Below, piece by piece: positions 8,336 through 16,790 of a stretch of DNA of 64,000 nucleotides (positions are counted from its first letter, which is position 1; every line of letters begins with the position of its first letter). The notes under the pieces were generated by a model. That model made no database searches and was not told where the DNA came from. It saw only the letters and a list, made by a program, of their open reading frames with translations. A program made the translations under genes and the position numbers. Source of the stretch: Kutzneria buriramensis (GTDB taxonomy: Bacteria > Actinomycetota > Actinomycetes > Mycobacteriales > Pseudonocardiaceae); the NCBI RefSeq assembly GCF_003387475.1, contig NZ_QUNO01000005.1, positions 558,001 to 622,000 of the forward strand, written 5' to 3'.

Positions 8336-8445
8336 CCCCGCGAGTCGCGCTCTCAGACACACCGAATGTCGGTTTCAGGCACATGCCCGAGACCTACATT
8401 CGGTGTGCTCCGCAGTGTTGATCTATTTGGGCAGACTCGCCGGGG
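8336..8445. repeat. Dispersed repeat B: inverted pair forming a long hairpin
   Basis: The whole gap between trpEG and the kinase gene (convergent) is made of two facing copies of one element. The left copy starts CCCCGCGAGTCGCGCTC (8336-8352); the right copy ends GACTCGCCGGGG (about 8433-8444). Their inner parts, CACACCGAATGT (8358-8369) and ACATTCGGTGTG (8396-8407), pair perfectly, and pairing continues inward with one mismatch. Related copies lie at 10492-10530 and 37974-38011. It probably terminates both genes. Confidence 0.75.
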
Positions 8446-8446
8446 T

Positions 8447-10423
8447 TCAGATGCGGCGGGTGAAGGCGGTGACGGGGCCCTTCTGGGAGACGCCGGTGTT
8501 GGACAGCCAGCCGTCCAGCTGCTGCTGCACCCGGCCCAGGGTGGGCCGGTGCCCGGGCTCCTTGTCCAGGGACGCCATGAGCAGCCGCCGGTGCACGGAC
8601 CGCTCCGGCAGCTTGGTGTTGGGCTCGGCGTTGGCGCCGGCCAGCAGCGCGGCCATGGGGTTCTCACGGGTGCCGCGCGGCGGGCTGCCGGTGAGCGCGT
8701 AGCTGACGGTCGCGGCGAGCTGCCAGGCGTCGGACGCGGGGCTGGCGGAGTCGCCACGGGCGACCTCGGGTGCCAGGTAGTCCGGGGTGCCCATCATCAT
8801 GCCGGTGGCGGTCAGCGTGCTGTCCCCCCGCCGCCGGGCCAGGCCGAAGTCGATCAGATGCGGGATGCCATCGTTGTCGATGATCACGTTCGACGGCTTG
8901 AGGTCCCGATGCAGCACCGACTTCTCGTGCGCCGCGTTCAGGGCCCCGGCCAGGGTCGACCACAGCCGCGCCGCCGACACGTCGTCGAGCAGGCCGTTGC
9001 GCTGCATCGCCTGCGCCAGCGACAGCCCCTCGACGTACTCCATGACGATGGCGATGCCGTCTTCCTCCTCGAGGATGTCGTAGACGTGCACGCAGTTCTC
9101 GTGCCGGACCGCGGCCAGCGCGCGGGCCTCCCGGTACATGCGCTCCTGGGTGTCTGCGTCGGAGGTGTGCGCGATCTTGATCGCGACCTGCCGGTTCAGG
9201 TTGGCGTCCATGGCCAGCCACACCTTGCCGAAGCCGCCGGCGCCGAGCTGGCGGATGCGGCGGAACCGGCCGCCGAACGAGTCGCCGGTGCTGTCGAACT
9301 TGGTCGGCGCGTCCAGCGGGTTGTAGACGGTCTTGTCCGGATCCGGCGCGGGCGGCGTGGCCCACGGCAGCGGACCGGGCGTCATCGCCAGGCCGGCCTG
9401 CGACGGGGCCGCCGGCTGCACGCGGGTGGGCGGCGGCAGCGGCCGGGGTTGGGGCCGCACCGGCGGCGGCTGGACCTGCGTCCGCGGCGCCTGCGGTTGC
9501 GGCTGGGCCTGGCTGTACATCTTCGTCGGCGGGTTCTGCCGGGGCATCGGCGCCTGCTGGGACGCCATCTGCGCCGACGGCGCGGGCGTCTGCGGCTTGG
9601 TCTGCGGCAGGGGCTTCGGCTGCGACGGCGGCATCGGCCGCTGTTCCCCCATCGCCTTCGCCCCCGGCTCGGCGGTCGCCGGCTCCTTGTGCAGCACGGC
9701 GTCGCTGGGGGTGCCGAGCAGCTTCACCGCCAGCACGCCGACCGCACTCACGGGTAAGAAGCCCAGCCAGAGCAGCCCGACCACGCCGACCGGCAGGTCG
9801 AGGGTGAAGAAAACCAGCAGCACGAACGGCGCGTAGTACAGCCGCGCCGGCCAGCGGGCCCCGCCGCGGAACGCGTTCTTGGCCTGCTTGGTGATCCAGA
9901 ACAGGATGAACGCCGGCACCACGACCAGTGCCGCGATGGACAGCCAGCGCACCGGCGCGGCCTCGTAGCCGCTGGTGATCGCCAGCCCCGCCCGCGGCGA
10001 GCCGGCCAGCAGCTCGTCCTGGGTGTTCAGGACGTAGCAGAATTTCTCCTGGAGGCTGCGGCCCGCGCCGAAGCCGTCCGCGGCCAGCTGCCGCAGCGCG
10101 TCGGTCGCCCCCGAGAACGCCGAGAGCGGCAGCAGCAGGTTGCCGACCACCCCGATGCCGGTGAACAGGATCACCATGACCGGGTTGTAATTGTTGCCGC
10201 TGACCTTGCGAATCATCGCCACGAGCATCGCCGCGGCGATCGGGGCCAGCGCGAAGAAGCCGCCGGCGAGAATCGTCGTCAGCAGCCAGTCGCCATTGCA
10301 GACCCGCAGTCCGAACGCGCTGTGCAGTCCAGACAGCAGGCCGTTCACCAGCGCGCCGACACCGTCCACCCCGTCACTGTATCGCCGAGCGGAGAGTAGT
10401 AGCCCGGACAGCGCACCCGACAT
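8447..10423 (-). CDS. Membrane-bound Ser/Thr protein kinase with an N-terminal multi-helix domain
   Basis: A 658-residue protein in reversed order compared with PknB-type kinases. Residues 1-230 hold about five membrane helices, 240-380 a proline/glutamine-rich linker, and 385-640 a Hanks-type kinase domain. Kinase motifs are complete: GAGGFGKV glycine loop, AIKI lysine, HRDLKPSN catalytic loop, DFG (in LIDFGLARR), and GTPDYLAPE. It should phosphorylate proteins on Ser/Thr at the inner face of the membrane. The helical domain is not one I recognise, so the input signal is unknown. It is downstream of the GH92 gene on the same strand but separated by a strong hairpin. Confidence 0.85.
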   Translation of the reverse strand: MSGALSGLLLSARRYSDGVDGVGALVNGLLSGLHSAFGLRVCNGDWLLTTILAGGFFALAPIAAAMLVAMIRKVSGNNYNPVMVILFTGIGVVGNLLLPLSAFSGATDALRQLAADGFGAGRSLQEKFCYVLNTQDELLAGSPRAGLAITSGYEAAPVRWLSIAALVVVPAFILFWITKQAKNAFRGGARWPARLYYAPFVLLVFFTLDLPVGVVGLLWLGFLPVSAVGVLAVKLLGTPSDAVLHKEPATAEPGAKAMGEQRPMPPSQPKPLPQTKPQTPAPSAQMASQQAPMPRQNPPTKMYSQAQPQPQAPRTQVQPPPVRPQPRPLPPPTRVQPAAPSQAGLAMTPGPLPWATPPAPDPDKTVYNPLDAPTKFDSTGDSFGGRFRRIRQLGAGGFGKVWLAMDANLNRQVAIKIAHTSDADTQERMYREARALAAVRHENCVHVYDILEEEDGIAIVMEYVEGLSLAQAMQRNGLLDDVSAARLWSTLAGALNAAHEKSVLHRDLKPSNVIIDNDGIPHLIDFGLARRRGDSTLTATGMMMGTPDYLAPEVARGDSASPASDAWQLAATVSYALTGSPPRGTRENPMAALLAGANAEPNTKLPERSVHRRLLMASLDKEPGHRPTLGRVQQQLDGWLSNTGVSQKGPVTAFTRRI

Positions 10424-10440
10424 GCCGCTGTGTGCTCTGC

Positions 10441-10480
10441 GCTGAGGCCGGGCCGTTTGCGCAAACGGCCCGGCCTCAGC
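10441..10480. terminator. Perfect 40-base palindrome downstream of the GH92 gene
   Basis: GCTGAGGCCGGGCCGTTTGC is followed directly by its exact reverse complement. It lies past the stop of the GH92 mannosidase gene (minus strand) and before the kinase start, a likely terminator that insulates the two. Confidence 0.7.
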
Positions 10481-10491
10481 CTCTACCTGAG

Positions 10492-10530
10492 ACTTACATT
10501 CGCCCTGCCTGGGAGCGCGACTCGCCGGGG
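10492..10530 (-). repeat. Dispersed repeat B, single copy
   Basis: On the minus strand this reads CCCCGGCGAGTCGCGCTC, a short divergent stretch, then GCGAATGTAAGT: the same order as the copies at 8336 and 37974. It begins right after the GH92 stop codon (TGAACCCC), exactly as the right half of the 8336 element begins after the kinase stop codon. Confidence 0.6.
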
Positions 10531-10539
10531 TTCAGGGGG

Positions 10540-13200
10540 TCAGGGGATGGTCCAGGTCTGGGCGTTGGTGTTGTTGCAGTCGTAGATCTGGAGCTGGGTG
10601 CCGTTGGTGAGGGTGCTGCCGGGGTCGTCGAGGCAGCGGCCGGACTGCGGGTTCAGCAGCCCGGTGCCGTGTACCTGCCACTGCTGCGCGCCGGTGCCGT
10701 TGCAGTCGTAGAGCTGCACCTTGACGCCGTTGGCGGTGCCGGAGTTGGTGACGTCCAGGCACTTGCCCATCACCTGGAGGGTGCCGTCGCCGGGCACCGC
10801 CCACTTCTGGGCGTTGCTGCCGTTGCAGTCCCACAGCTGGATCGCCGTGTTGTTGCCGAGCCCGCTGTGGTTGTCGTCGGCGCACTTGCCCGCCAGCGCC
10901 GAGGTGATGGGCCCGCTCGTCACGTACGGAGCCCCCGTGCCGGGATACGACGGCGGCGCGGAGGACGCGGCCCACGAGGTGTTGGCGGTGGTGCCGAGCA
11001 CGTAGTCAAGCGTCCCACCGGTGTTGACGATTGACGGCGCGAGAAATGCGTTGTTCCACGTGGATCCATTGAGCGACAACGACTGCACGTACGGCGCGTT
11101 GTCGGCGGCCTGCGGCGCGTTGACGGTCAGCGTGTTGCCGCCGGGCAGCGTGATCACCGACTGCGTGAACATCGGGCTGCCCAGCGCCAGGTCGGCGGTG
11201 CCGGGCGTCTCGGGGAACATGCCCAGCGCCGACCACACGTACCAGGCGCTCATGGTGCCGAGGTCGTCGTTGCCGGCGAGCCCGTTCGGCTTGTCGGTCC
11301 AGATCTGGTCCTGGACCTGCCGGATCACCTGTTGCGCCCGGTACGGCTGCCCCACGTAGTCGTACTCCCACGGCAGCTCGATGCTGGGCTCGTTGCCGAG
11401 GTCGGCCTTGCTGCCGCCGGCCCCGTTGAAACCCGACAACACGCTGTTCAGGTACGAGACGTAGGCCGCGTTTCCGCCGAATGCGGTCGCCAGGCCGTGA
11501 ATGTTGAACGGCACCATTCCGGTGTACTGCCATGAGGTGCCCTCGACGAAGTTCGATCCGCTGGTCGCGCTGAATCCGCCGGTCCACGAGCCGTCGGCCT
11601 GCCGAGGCTGCATGAACTTGCTGGACGTGTTGAACAGGTTGACCCACTGCTGCGCACGGTTGGCGAACTTGGTCTGATTCGCCGTGTCACCGAGCGCGCC
11701 GGCATATGCCGACAGCGCGAAGTCGGCGGTGTCGTACTCCAGCTGCGTCGACACCGGTCCGTAGAAGTTGCAGCAGTTCCACTGGCCATCGGTCGGCAGG
11801 TAGCCAGGGGTCGTCAGATAGTTCTGACCTGGGCGGATGTTGTTCTGCACCGACGCCTCGTGCACCATCGCGGTCAGCGCCGCCGAGGTGTCGAAATTGC
11901 GTGCACCGAAGGCGTAGTAGTCAGCGAGAATGGAGGTTCCCGGGTCGCCGACCATCACGTACGTCTCGCCGTTGTTCAACGCCCACTTCGGTAGCATGCC
12001 GCTCTGCGCGTAGTCGTTGACCATCGACTGGGCGATGTCACTTGCCTTGTCCGGCGCCACCAGCGCCGACAACTGGGCCTGCGAGCGATATATGTCCCAG
12101 CCGGAGAAATTGGCGTACTGGGCGTGCCCGGCGGCGACGGCGTGCACCTTGTTGTCGAAGCCGATGTACTGCCCGTTGGCGTCGGAGAACACATTCGGGT
12201 GCAGCAGCGAGTGGTAGAGCGCCGAATAGAACGTCTGCTGCTGGGTCGCCGTGCCGCCGGCGATCGCGATCCGGCCCAACATGCTGTTCCACGCCGAGTG
12301 CGCCGCCTGGTGCACCGCGTCGAAGTCCCACTGGGCGTTCTCGGTGTCCCGGTTGTTCTGGGCGTTGGCCGTCGACACGTACGAGACGCCGACCTTGGCC
12401 TGCACGACCTGGTTGGCGGTGGTGTCGAAGGTCAGGTACTCGCCGTTGGGCCCGGTCAGCTGCGGGGTGACGGTCTGCGGCCGGGCCGGCGCGCCCGGCC
12501 GGGTCGAGTTGGGCACCGGGCCCGAGTCGAGGGCGCTGAACGTGCCGCTGGTGGTGAAGGGCTGGTCGAACTTGGCGGCGAAGTACACCGTGTACGTCGC
12601 ACTGGCGCCGCAGAAGTGGCCGGTGGTCACCGAGCCGGTGATCTCGGTGTTGCTGACCGCGGTCACCGTGGTGTTGCTGACGGCGTTCTGGCTGCCGGCG
12701 AGCTTGATCAGCAGATTGGCCTGCTTGGTGGCGGGGAAGGTGAACCGGCCCATGCCGGATCTGGTGGTCGTGGTCAGCTCCGTGGTGATGCCGGAGTTGA
12801 GTTTGACCTTGTAGTAGCCGGCGTCGGCCTGCTCGTTGGCGTGTGTGAAGGCGGCGGTCGCGGAGCCGTTGATCGCGCCGGTGGTGGGCAGGAACGGCAC
12901 GTCGCCCATGGCCCCGCAGCCGGGGCCGGCGATGTGCGTGAGGCTGAATCCGGTGATGGACGAGTCGTTGTACTCGTAGCCGCCGCCGTCGGGGCGGCTC
13001 GGCGTGTCGGGGCTCCACTGGACCATGCCGAACGGCACGTCGGCGCCGGGGAAGTCGTCGGCGGCGTTGCTCGTGCCGATGAACGTGTTGACGAGGGATG
13101 CGGGATCGGTCACCAGCGACGGCGTGACCGCCATAGCCGGTACGGCGGGTAGCAGCAGGGTCGCCAGCGCGGCCAACGCCAGCGTGCGGGGAAACGACAT
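10540..13200 (-). CDS. Secreted GH92 alpha-mannosidase with C-terminal ricin-type lectin domain
   Basis: An 886-residue secreted enzyme. A signal peptide (to about residue 26, ending PAMA) precedes a two-part GH92 catalytic region (about 35-745) with the family signatures IGTSNAADDFPGADVPFGM near the start and GNDDLGTMSAWYVWSALGMF in the (alpha/alpha)6 part. Residues 763-886 form a ricin B lectin (CBM13) with three repeats ending AQKW, AQQW and AQTW. GH92 enzymes are calcium-dependent exo-alpha-mannosidases acting on N-glycans and mannans. ATG 13200 is chosen (AAAGG at about nine bases); a GTG at 13209 is an alternative. A LacI-type palindrome overlaps its promoter. Confidence 0.9.
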   Translation of the reverse strand: MSFPRTLALAALATLLLPAVPAMAVTPSLVTDPASLVNTFIGTSNAADDFPGADVPFGMVQWSPDTPSRPDGGGYEYNDSSITGFSLTHIAGPGCGAMGDVPFLPTTGAINGSATAAFTHANEQADAGYYKVKLNSGITTELTTTTRSGMGRFTFPATKQANLLIKLAGSQNAVSNTTVTAVSNTEITGSVTTGHFCGASATYTVYFAAKFDQPFTTSGTFSALDSGPVPNSTRPGAPARPQTVTPQLTGPNGEYLTFDTTANQVVQAKVGVSYVSTANAQNNRDTENAQWDFDAVHQAAHSAWNSMLGRIAIAGGTATQQQTFYSALYHSLLHPNVFSDANGQYIGFDNKVHAVAAGHAQYANFSGWDIYRSQAQLSALVAPDKASDIAQSMVNDYAQSGMLPKWALNNGETYVMVGDPGTSILADYYAFGARNFDTSAALTAMVHEASVQNNIRPGQNYLTTPGYLPTDGQWNCCNFYGPVSTQLEYDTADFALSAYAGALGDTANQTKFANRAQQWVNLFNTSSKFMQPRQADGSWTGGFSATSGSNFVEGTSWQYTGMVPFNIHGLATAFGGNAAYVSYLNSVLSGFNGAGGSKADLGNEPSIELPWEYDYVGQPYRAQQVIRQVQDQIWTDKPNGLAGNDDLGTMSAWYVWSALGMFPETPGTADLALGSPMFTQSVITLPGGNTLTVNAPQAADNAPYVQSLSLNGSTWNNAFLAPSIVNTGGTLDYVLGTTANTSWAASSAPPSYPGTGAPYVTSGPITSALAGKCADDNHSGLGNNTAIQLWDCNGSNAQKWAVPGDGTLQVMGKCLDVTNSGTANGVKVQLYDCNGTGAQQWQVHGTGLLNPQSGRCLDDPGSTLTNGTQLQIYDCNNTNAQTWTIP

Positions 13201-13218
13201 CAAGTTCACCCTTTCGCG

Positions 13219-13234
13219 ATGACATCGTTGTCAT
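13219..13234. promoter_or_regulatory. LacI-family-like operator in front of the GH92 gene
   Basis: On the minus strand ATGACAACGATGTCAT is a near-perfect palindrome with the central CG and TGACA/TGTCA half-sites usual for LacI-family regulators of glycan genes in actinobacteria. It lies 19 bases before the ATG at 13200, just downstream of an AT-rich stretch (TTAATAGT, 13243-13250) that may be the -10 region. Binding there would block initiation. Confidence 0.6.
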
Positions 13235-13353
13235 GTTCGCCACTATTAACATCGGCGTCCCGAAACGGCGCGCGCACCGCCGAGCGGCCGATGAACGGCA
13301 ACGGTCACGTCGCCCGAAGGGCGCAGGGACGAAGCGGATTCATCGGAGGACTG

Positions 13354-13382
13354 TTGACCGAAACCGTTTTCCCGCGTAGAAC
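13354..13382 (+). promoter_or_regulatory. Promoter with internal operator for the alginate-lyase-like gene
   Basis: TTGACC (13354-13359) and TAGAAC (13377-13382) are separated by 17 bases, a good sigma-70-type promoter. Inside the spacer sits GAAACCGTTTTC (13360-13371), an imperfect palindrome with a central CG typical of LacI-family sites. The predicted mRNA has a 5' leader of about 70 bases. Confidence 0.5.
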
Positions 13383-13414
13383 TTCCTTGCCGCGCGCCAC
13401 CGCCACGCCGCGCT

Positions 13415-13452
13415 CGTCCTCACACGAGTGCGGCTCGTTCCTCGTGAGGACG
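13415..13452 (+). promoter_or_regulatory. Leader hairpin that buries the ribosome binding site
   Basis: CGTCCTCA (13415-13422) pairs with TGAGGACG (13445-13452), and CGAG (13425-13428) with CTCG (13441-13444) across a two-base bulge. The 3' arm contains the GAGGA that serves the GTG at 13460, so translation may depend on opening this stem. Confidence 0.45.
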
Positions 13453-13459
13453 TGCATAG

Positions 13460-14728
13460 GTGATCGGACGGCTCGGTTCGGCGCTGGTGACAACGGTGGG
13501 GCTGGTGCTGGCCCCGCTGTGCCACGACGGCGATGCGGCGAAGGCGCCGCACACCGTCGTGATGGACGGCCAGGCGCTGGCGAAGACCAAGTTCCAACTC
13601 GCGACCGGCACCGCTCCCAAGGCGACCCGCACCGCGTACAACCTGCTGCTCAAGACCGCCGACGCCGACCTGAAGGCCGGTCCGTGGTCGGTGACGGACA
13701 AGCCGCAGACCCCGCCCAGTGGCGACAAGCACGACTACATGAGCCAGGCCCCGTACTGGTGGGCCTCGCAGCCCAAGACCGCCGCCAACCCGCAGGGCTG
13801 CCCGTACATCAACAAGGACGGCCAGCGCAACCCCGAGGCCGACGCGATCACCGACCACACCGAGCGCATGGTGGCCTGGGACGCGATCCGCGACCTGACG
13901 CTGGCCTGGTACTACTCCGGCGACGTCAAGTACGCGCAGCGGGCCGAGCTGGACATCCGCACGTGGTTCCTCAACCCGGCCACGGCGATGAACCCCGACC
14001 TCAACTTCGCGCAGATCATCCCGTGCAGCACCAAGGTCTCCGGCACCGGGATCATCGACTCGTCGCAGAGCCTGACCCAGGTGCTGGACGCGCTGGCCGT
14101 GCTGGACTCCGGCGCGCCCGGCTGGACCGGCAAGGACACCAGCGCCGCCAAGGCCTGGTTCACCAAGTTCCTGACCTGGATGCAGACCAGCCCGCAGGCC
14201 AAGCTGGAGCTGGCCGCCACCAACAACCACGGCAGCTTCATCGACCAGCAGAACGCCGCCATGGCGCTCTACACCGGACAGACCGCGCTGGCCAAGAGCA
14301 TCGTCGAGTCGGTCAAGCTGAACCGGATCGACAAGCAGATCAAGCCGGACGGCAGCCAGCCGCTGGAGCTGTCGCGCACGATGTCGTGGCACTACTCGAA
14401 CTTCAACCTGGTGGCGCTGGGCCGGCTGGCCGAGATCGGCAAGAACGTGGGCGTCGACCTCTGGCACTACACCAGCCCGAGCGGCGGCAGCATCCTCAAG
14501 GCCGTCGACTTCCTGATCCCGGCCGCGGAGCAGGGCCAGAGCGTGTGGCCGTACCAGCAGATCAACGTGTTCGACCAGTCGATCGCCGTGGACATCTTCC
14601 ACGCCGCGGCCGACCAGGCCGGCGACAAGGCGGCCGGCGCGGCGATCGCGAAGACGCCGGTGCCCGCGCTCGGCGACATGTGGCCCGTGCGGCCCGGAGT
14701 GACCTCCCTCGACCCGCCCCTCAAGTAG
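13460..14728 (+). CDS. Secreted alginate-lyase-family protein (PL5-like fold)
   Basis: A 422-residue protein with an N-terminal signal sequence (LGSALVTTVGLVLAPLC). The rest matches the alginate_lyase family, an (alpha/alpha) toroid: YMSQAPYWWAS near residue 95, NNHGSFIDQQ around 255 and SRTMSWHYSNFN around 310. The NNHG and WHYS segments contribute the active site in this family. Actinobacterial members may act on uronic polysaccharides other than alginate; the substrate is uncertain. GTG 13460 is used because GAGGA lies nine bases upstream. It stands 33 bases before the beta-helix gene, so the two form an operon divergent from GH92. Confidence 0.8.
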   Translation: MIGRLGSALVTTVGLVLAPLCHDGDAAKAPHTVVMDGQALAKTKFQLATGTAPKATRTAYNLLLKTADADLKAGPWSVTDKPQTPPSGDKHDYMSQAPYWWASQPKTAANPQGCPYINKDGQRNPEADAITDHTERMVAWDAIRDLTLAWYYSGDVKYAQRAELDIRTWFLNPATAMNPDLNFAQIIPCSTKVSGTGIIDSSQSLTQVLDALAVLDSGAPGWTGKDTSAAKAWFTKFLTWMQTSPQAKLELAATNNHGSFIDQQNAAMALYTGQTALAKSIVESVKLNRIDKQIKPDGSQPLELSRTMSWHYSNFNLVALGRLAEIGKNVGVDLWHYTSPSGGSILKAVDFLIPAAEQGQSVWPYQQINVFDQSIAVDIFHAAADQAGDKAAGAAIAKTPVPALGDMWPVRPGVTSLDPPLK

Positions 14729-14761
14729 GGAGGGACCCCCAACCCTGACGGGAGTTCTCGA

Positions 14762-16720
14762 ATGAAGCCACTAAGTAGTGGCGTGCTGCTCGCTGCGCAA
14801 ATCACCATCGGTTTGGTCACGGTGGGAATGGCAGGAGCAGTGCACGCGGCGACGTCGACCACGGTCTACGTCTCGCCTACCGGATCGGACGCCAACCCCG
14901 GCACCAGCGCATCGGCGCCGTTGCAGACCGTGGGCAAGGCCCAGCAGGTCGTGCGGGGCCTCGTCGCCGGGCAGACCGGGGACGTCACGGTGAGCCTCGC
15001 CGACGGCGTGTACCCGCTGCCGTCCACGCTGTCGCTGGATTCAGGCGACAGCGGGACCGGCGGGCACAACGTGGTGTGGACCGCCGCGGCCGGCGCCCAT
15101 CCGGTGCTCAGTGGCGGCATTTCGATCAGCGGATGGACGAAGTCGGACGCCGGCAAGAACATCTGGTCGGCGCCGGCTCCGTCCACTCTGGACACCCGAC
15201 AGCTGTACGTGAACGGCGTCCGGGCCCAGCGGGCGAGCGGGAAACTGCCCGTCACGCTGACCCGGACGGCCACCGGCTACACCGCGTCGGCGTCCACAAT
15301 GGCCGGATGGCGCAACCCGAGTGACATCGAGTTCGTGTATCGCGGCGGACTCGGCGCCTGGACCGAGCCGCGCTGCCCGATCGGCTCCATGTCCGGCACG
15401 ACCATCACCATGGCCCAGCCGTGCTGGAACAACTCGGAGAAGCGCGTGATGCGCACCGACGGTTCCGGCCGCACGTACGAACTCGTCGGCCGGCAGGCGA
15501 TCACCGAGTCGCCGACGCTGGTCGAGAACGCCTACGAGCTGCTCGACACCCCCGGCGAGTGGTACCTCGACAACAGCAAGCACACCGTGTACTACATCCC
15601 GCGCAGCGGCGAGAACCTCGCCACCGCAACGGTGACCGTGCCCAAGCTGGAGCACCTGGTGACCGGCAACGGCGTGCACAACGTGGTCTTCGACGGGATC
15701 CAGTTCTCCTACGCGACCTGGTTGCAGCCCAACACGTCCGAGGGCTTCTCCGAGATCCAGGCCAACTACACGCTGACCGGCCCGCACGGCTGGGACCAGC
15801 AGGGCCTGTGCAAGTTCGTGTCCGGCGGCACCTGCCCGTACGGGGCGTGGACCAAGCAGGGCGCGGCGGTGACGTTCACCGGCGACCAGAACGTGCAGTT
15901 CACCGGCGACTCGTTCACGCACCTCGGCGGCACCGGCCTCGACCTCGGCACCGGCTCGCAGAACGACCTGGTCAAGGGCAGCGTGTTCACCGACATCTCC
16001 GGCAACGGCCTGGCGCTGGGCGGCGTCGACGTCGTCACGCCGACCGCCGCGCAGCGCACCAGCGGCGACCAGATCGTCGACAACCACGTGTACAACGTGG
16101 CCTCGGAGTTCGTCGGCGGCATCGGCATCGACATCGGGTACGTCGAGAAGGCCACCGTGTCGCACAACCAGATCGACCACGTGCCCTACACCGGCATCTC
16201 GATCGGCTGGGGCGGTTGGCCGGACAAGGTCAAGCTGCCGGCGCAGCCCAACTACTCCAACGGCAACACGCTGTCCAACAACCTGATCTTCGACCACATG
16301 CAGCTGCTCAACGACGGCGCGGCCATCTACACCAACGGCATCACCGGGTCGTCGCTGGCGAACGGGGAGCACATCACCGGCAACCTGTTCCACGACCAGA
16401 CCGGCAAGGGCCACGTGATCTACACCGACAACGGGGCCAGCTACATCACCATCACCGGCAACGGCGTGTACAGCACCGGCGCGGCCAACGCGTGGGGCAG
16501 CCGGCACACCGACTACACCGCCAACGACGGCAACTACGACCCGCTGGACATCGAGGGCAACTACTGGCAGAACGGGTCCGGCGACTCGAACTCCAAGAAG
16601 GTCGTGCTGAAGAACAACCACGCGATCACCGACGCGAGCGGCGTGCCGGCGAGCATCGTGGCCAATGCCGGCATCGAGAAGTCCTACGCCGGCATCCTGA
16701 AGTGGAAGCCCGCGGCCTGA
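14762..16720 (+). CDS. Secreted right-handed beta-helix protein, probable polysaccharide-active enzyme
   Basis: A 652-residue secreted protein with signal peptide ending near VHAAT. It begins TTVYVSPTGSDANPGTS, a pattern typical of secreted beta-helix proteins of the pectate-lyase/GH141 type, continues with VLSGGISISGW, and carries many short asparagine-rich turns (NNLIFDH, NNHVYNV, GNGVYS) characteristic of parallel beta-helix coils. This supports a glycoside hydrolase or lyase acting outside the cell; the exact family and linkage are my inference. It forms an operon with the alginate-lyase-like gene (GACGGGAG before the ATG). A repeat hairpin follows the stop. Confidence 0.75.
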   Translation: MKPLSSGVLLAAQITIGLVTVGMAGAVHAATSTTVYVSPTGSDANPGTSASAPLQTVGKAQQVVRGLVAGQTGDVTVSLADGVYPLPSTLSLDSGDSGTGGHNVVWTAAAGAHPVLSGGISISGWTKSDAGKNIWSAPAPSTLDTRQLYVNGVRAQRASGKLPVTLTRTATGYTASASTMAGWRNPSDIEFVYRGGLGAWTEPRCPIGSMSGTTITMAQPCWNNSEKRVMRTDGSGRTYELVGRQAITESPTLVENAYELLDTPGEWYLDNSKHTVYYIPRSGENLATATVTVPKLEHLVTGNGVHNVVFDGIQFSYATWLQPNTSEGFSEIQANYTLTGPHGWDQQGLCKFVSGGTCPYGAWTKQGAAVTFTGDQNVQFTGDSFTHLGGTGLDLGTGSQNDLVKGSVFTDISGNGLALGGVDVVTPTAAQRTSGDQIVDNHVYNVASEFVGGIGIDIGYVEKATVSHNQIDHVPYTGISIGWGGWPDKVKLPAQPNYSNGNTLSNNLIFDHMQLLNDGAAIYTNGITGSSLANGEHITGNLFHDQTGKGHVIYTDNGASYITITGNGVYSTGAANAWGSRHTDYTANDGNYDPLDIEGNYWQNGSGDSNSKKVVLKNNHAITDASGVPASIVANAGIEKSYAGILKWKPAA

Positions 16721-16727
16721 TCCTCCA

Positions 16728-16784
16728 ATGCAGGGAAGGACGCCTTACCCTCGCTCAATGCGGGTAAGGCGTCCTTCCCTGCAT
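16728..16784. repeat. Dispersed hairpin A, copy 1 (bidirectional terminator)
   Basis: A perfect 23-bp stem (arms 16728-16750 and 16762-16784, core GGGAAGGACGCCTTACC) with an 11-base loop, placed between the convergent beta-helix and VOC genes. Copies with the same stem but unrelated loops are at 27495 and 35127. Confidence 0.85.
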
Positions 16785-16790
16785 CAGGGC

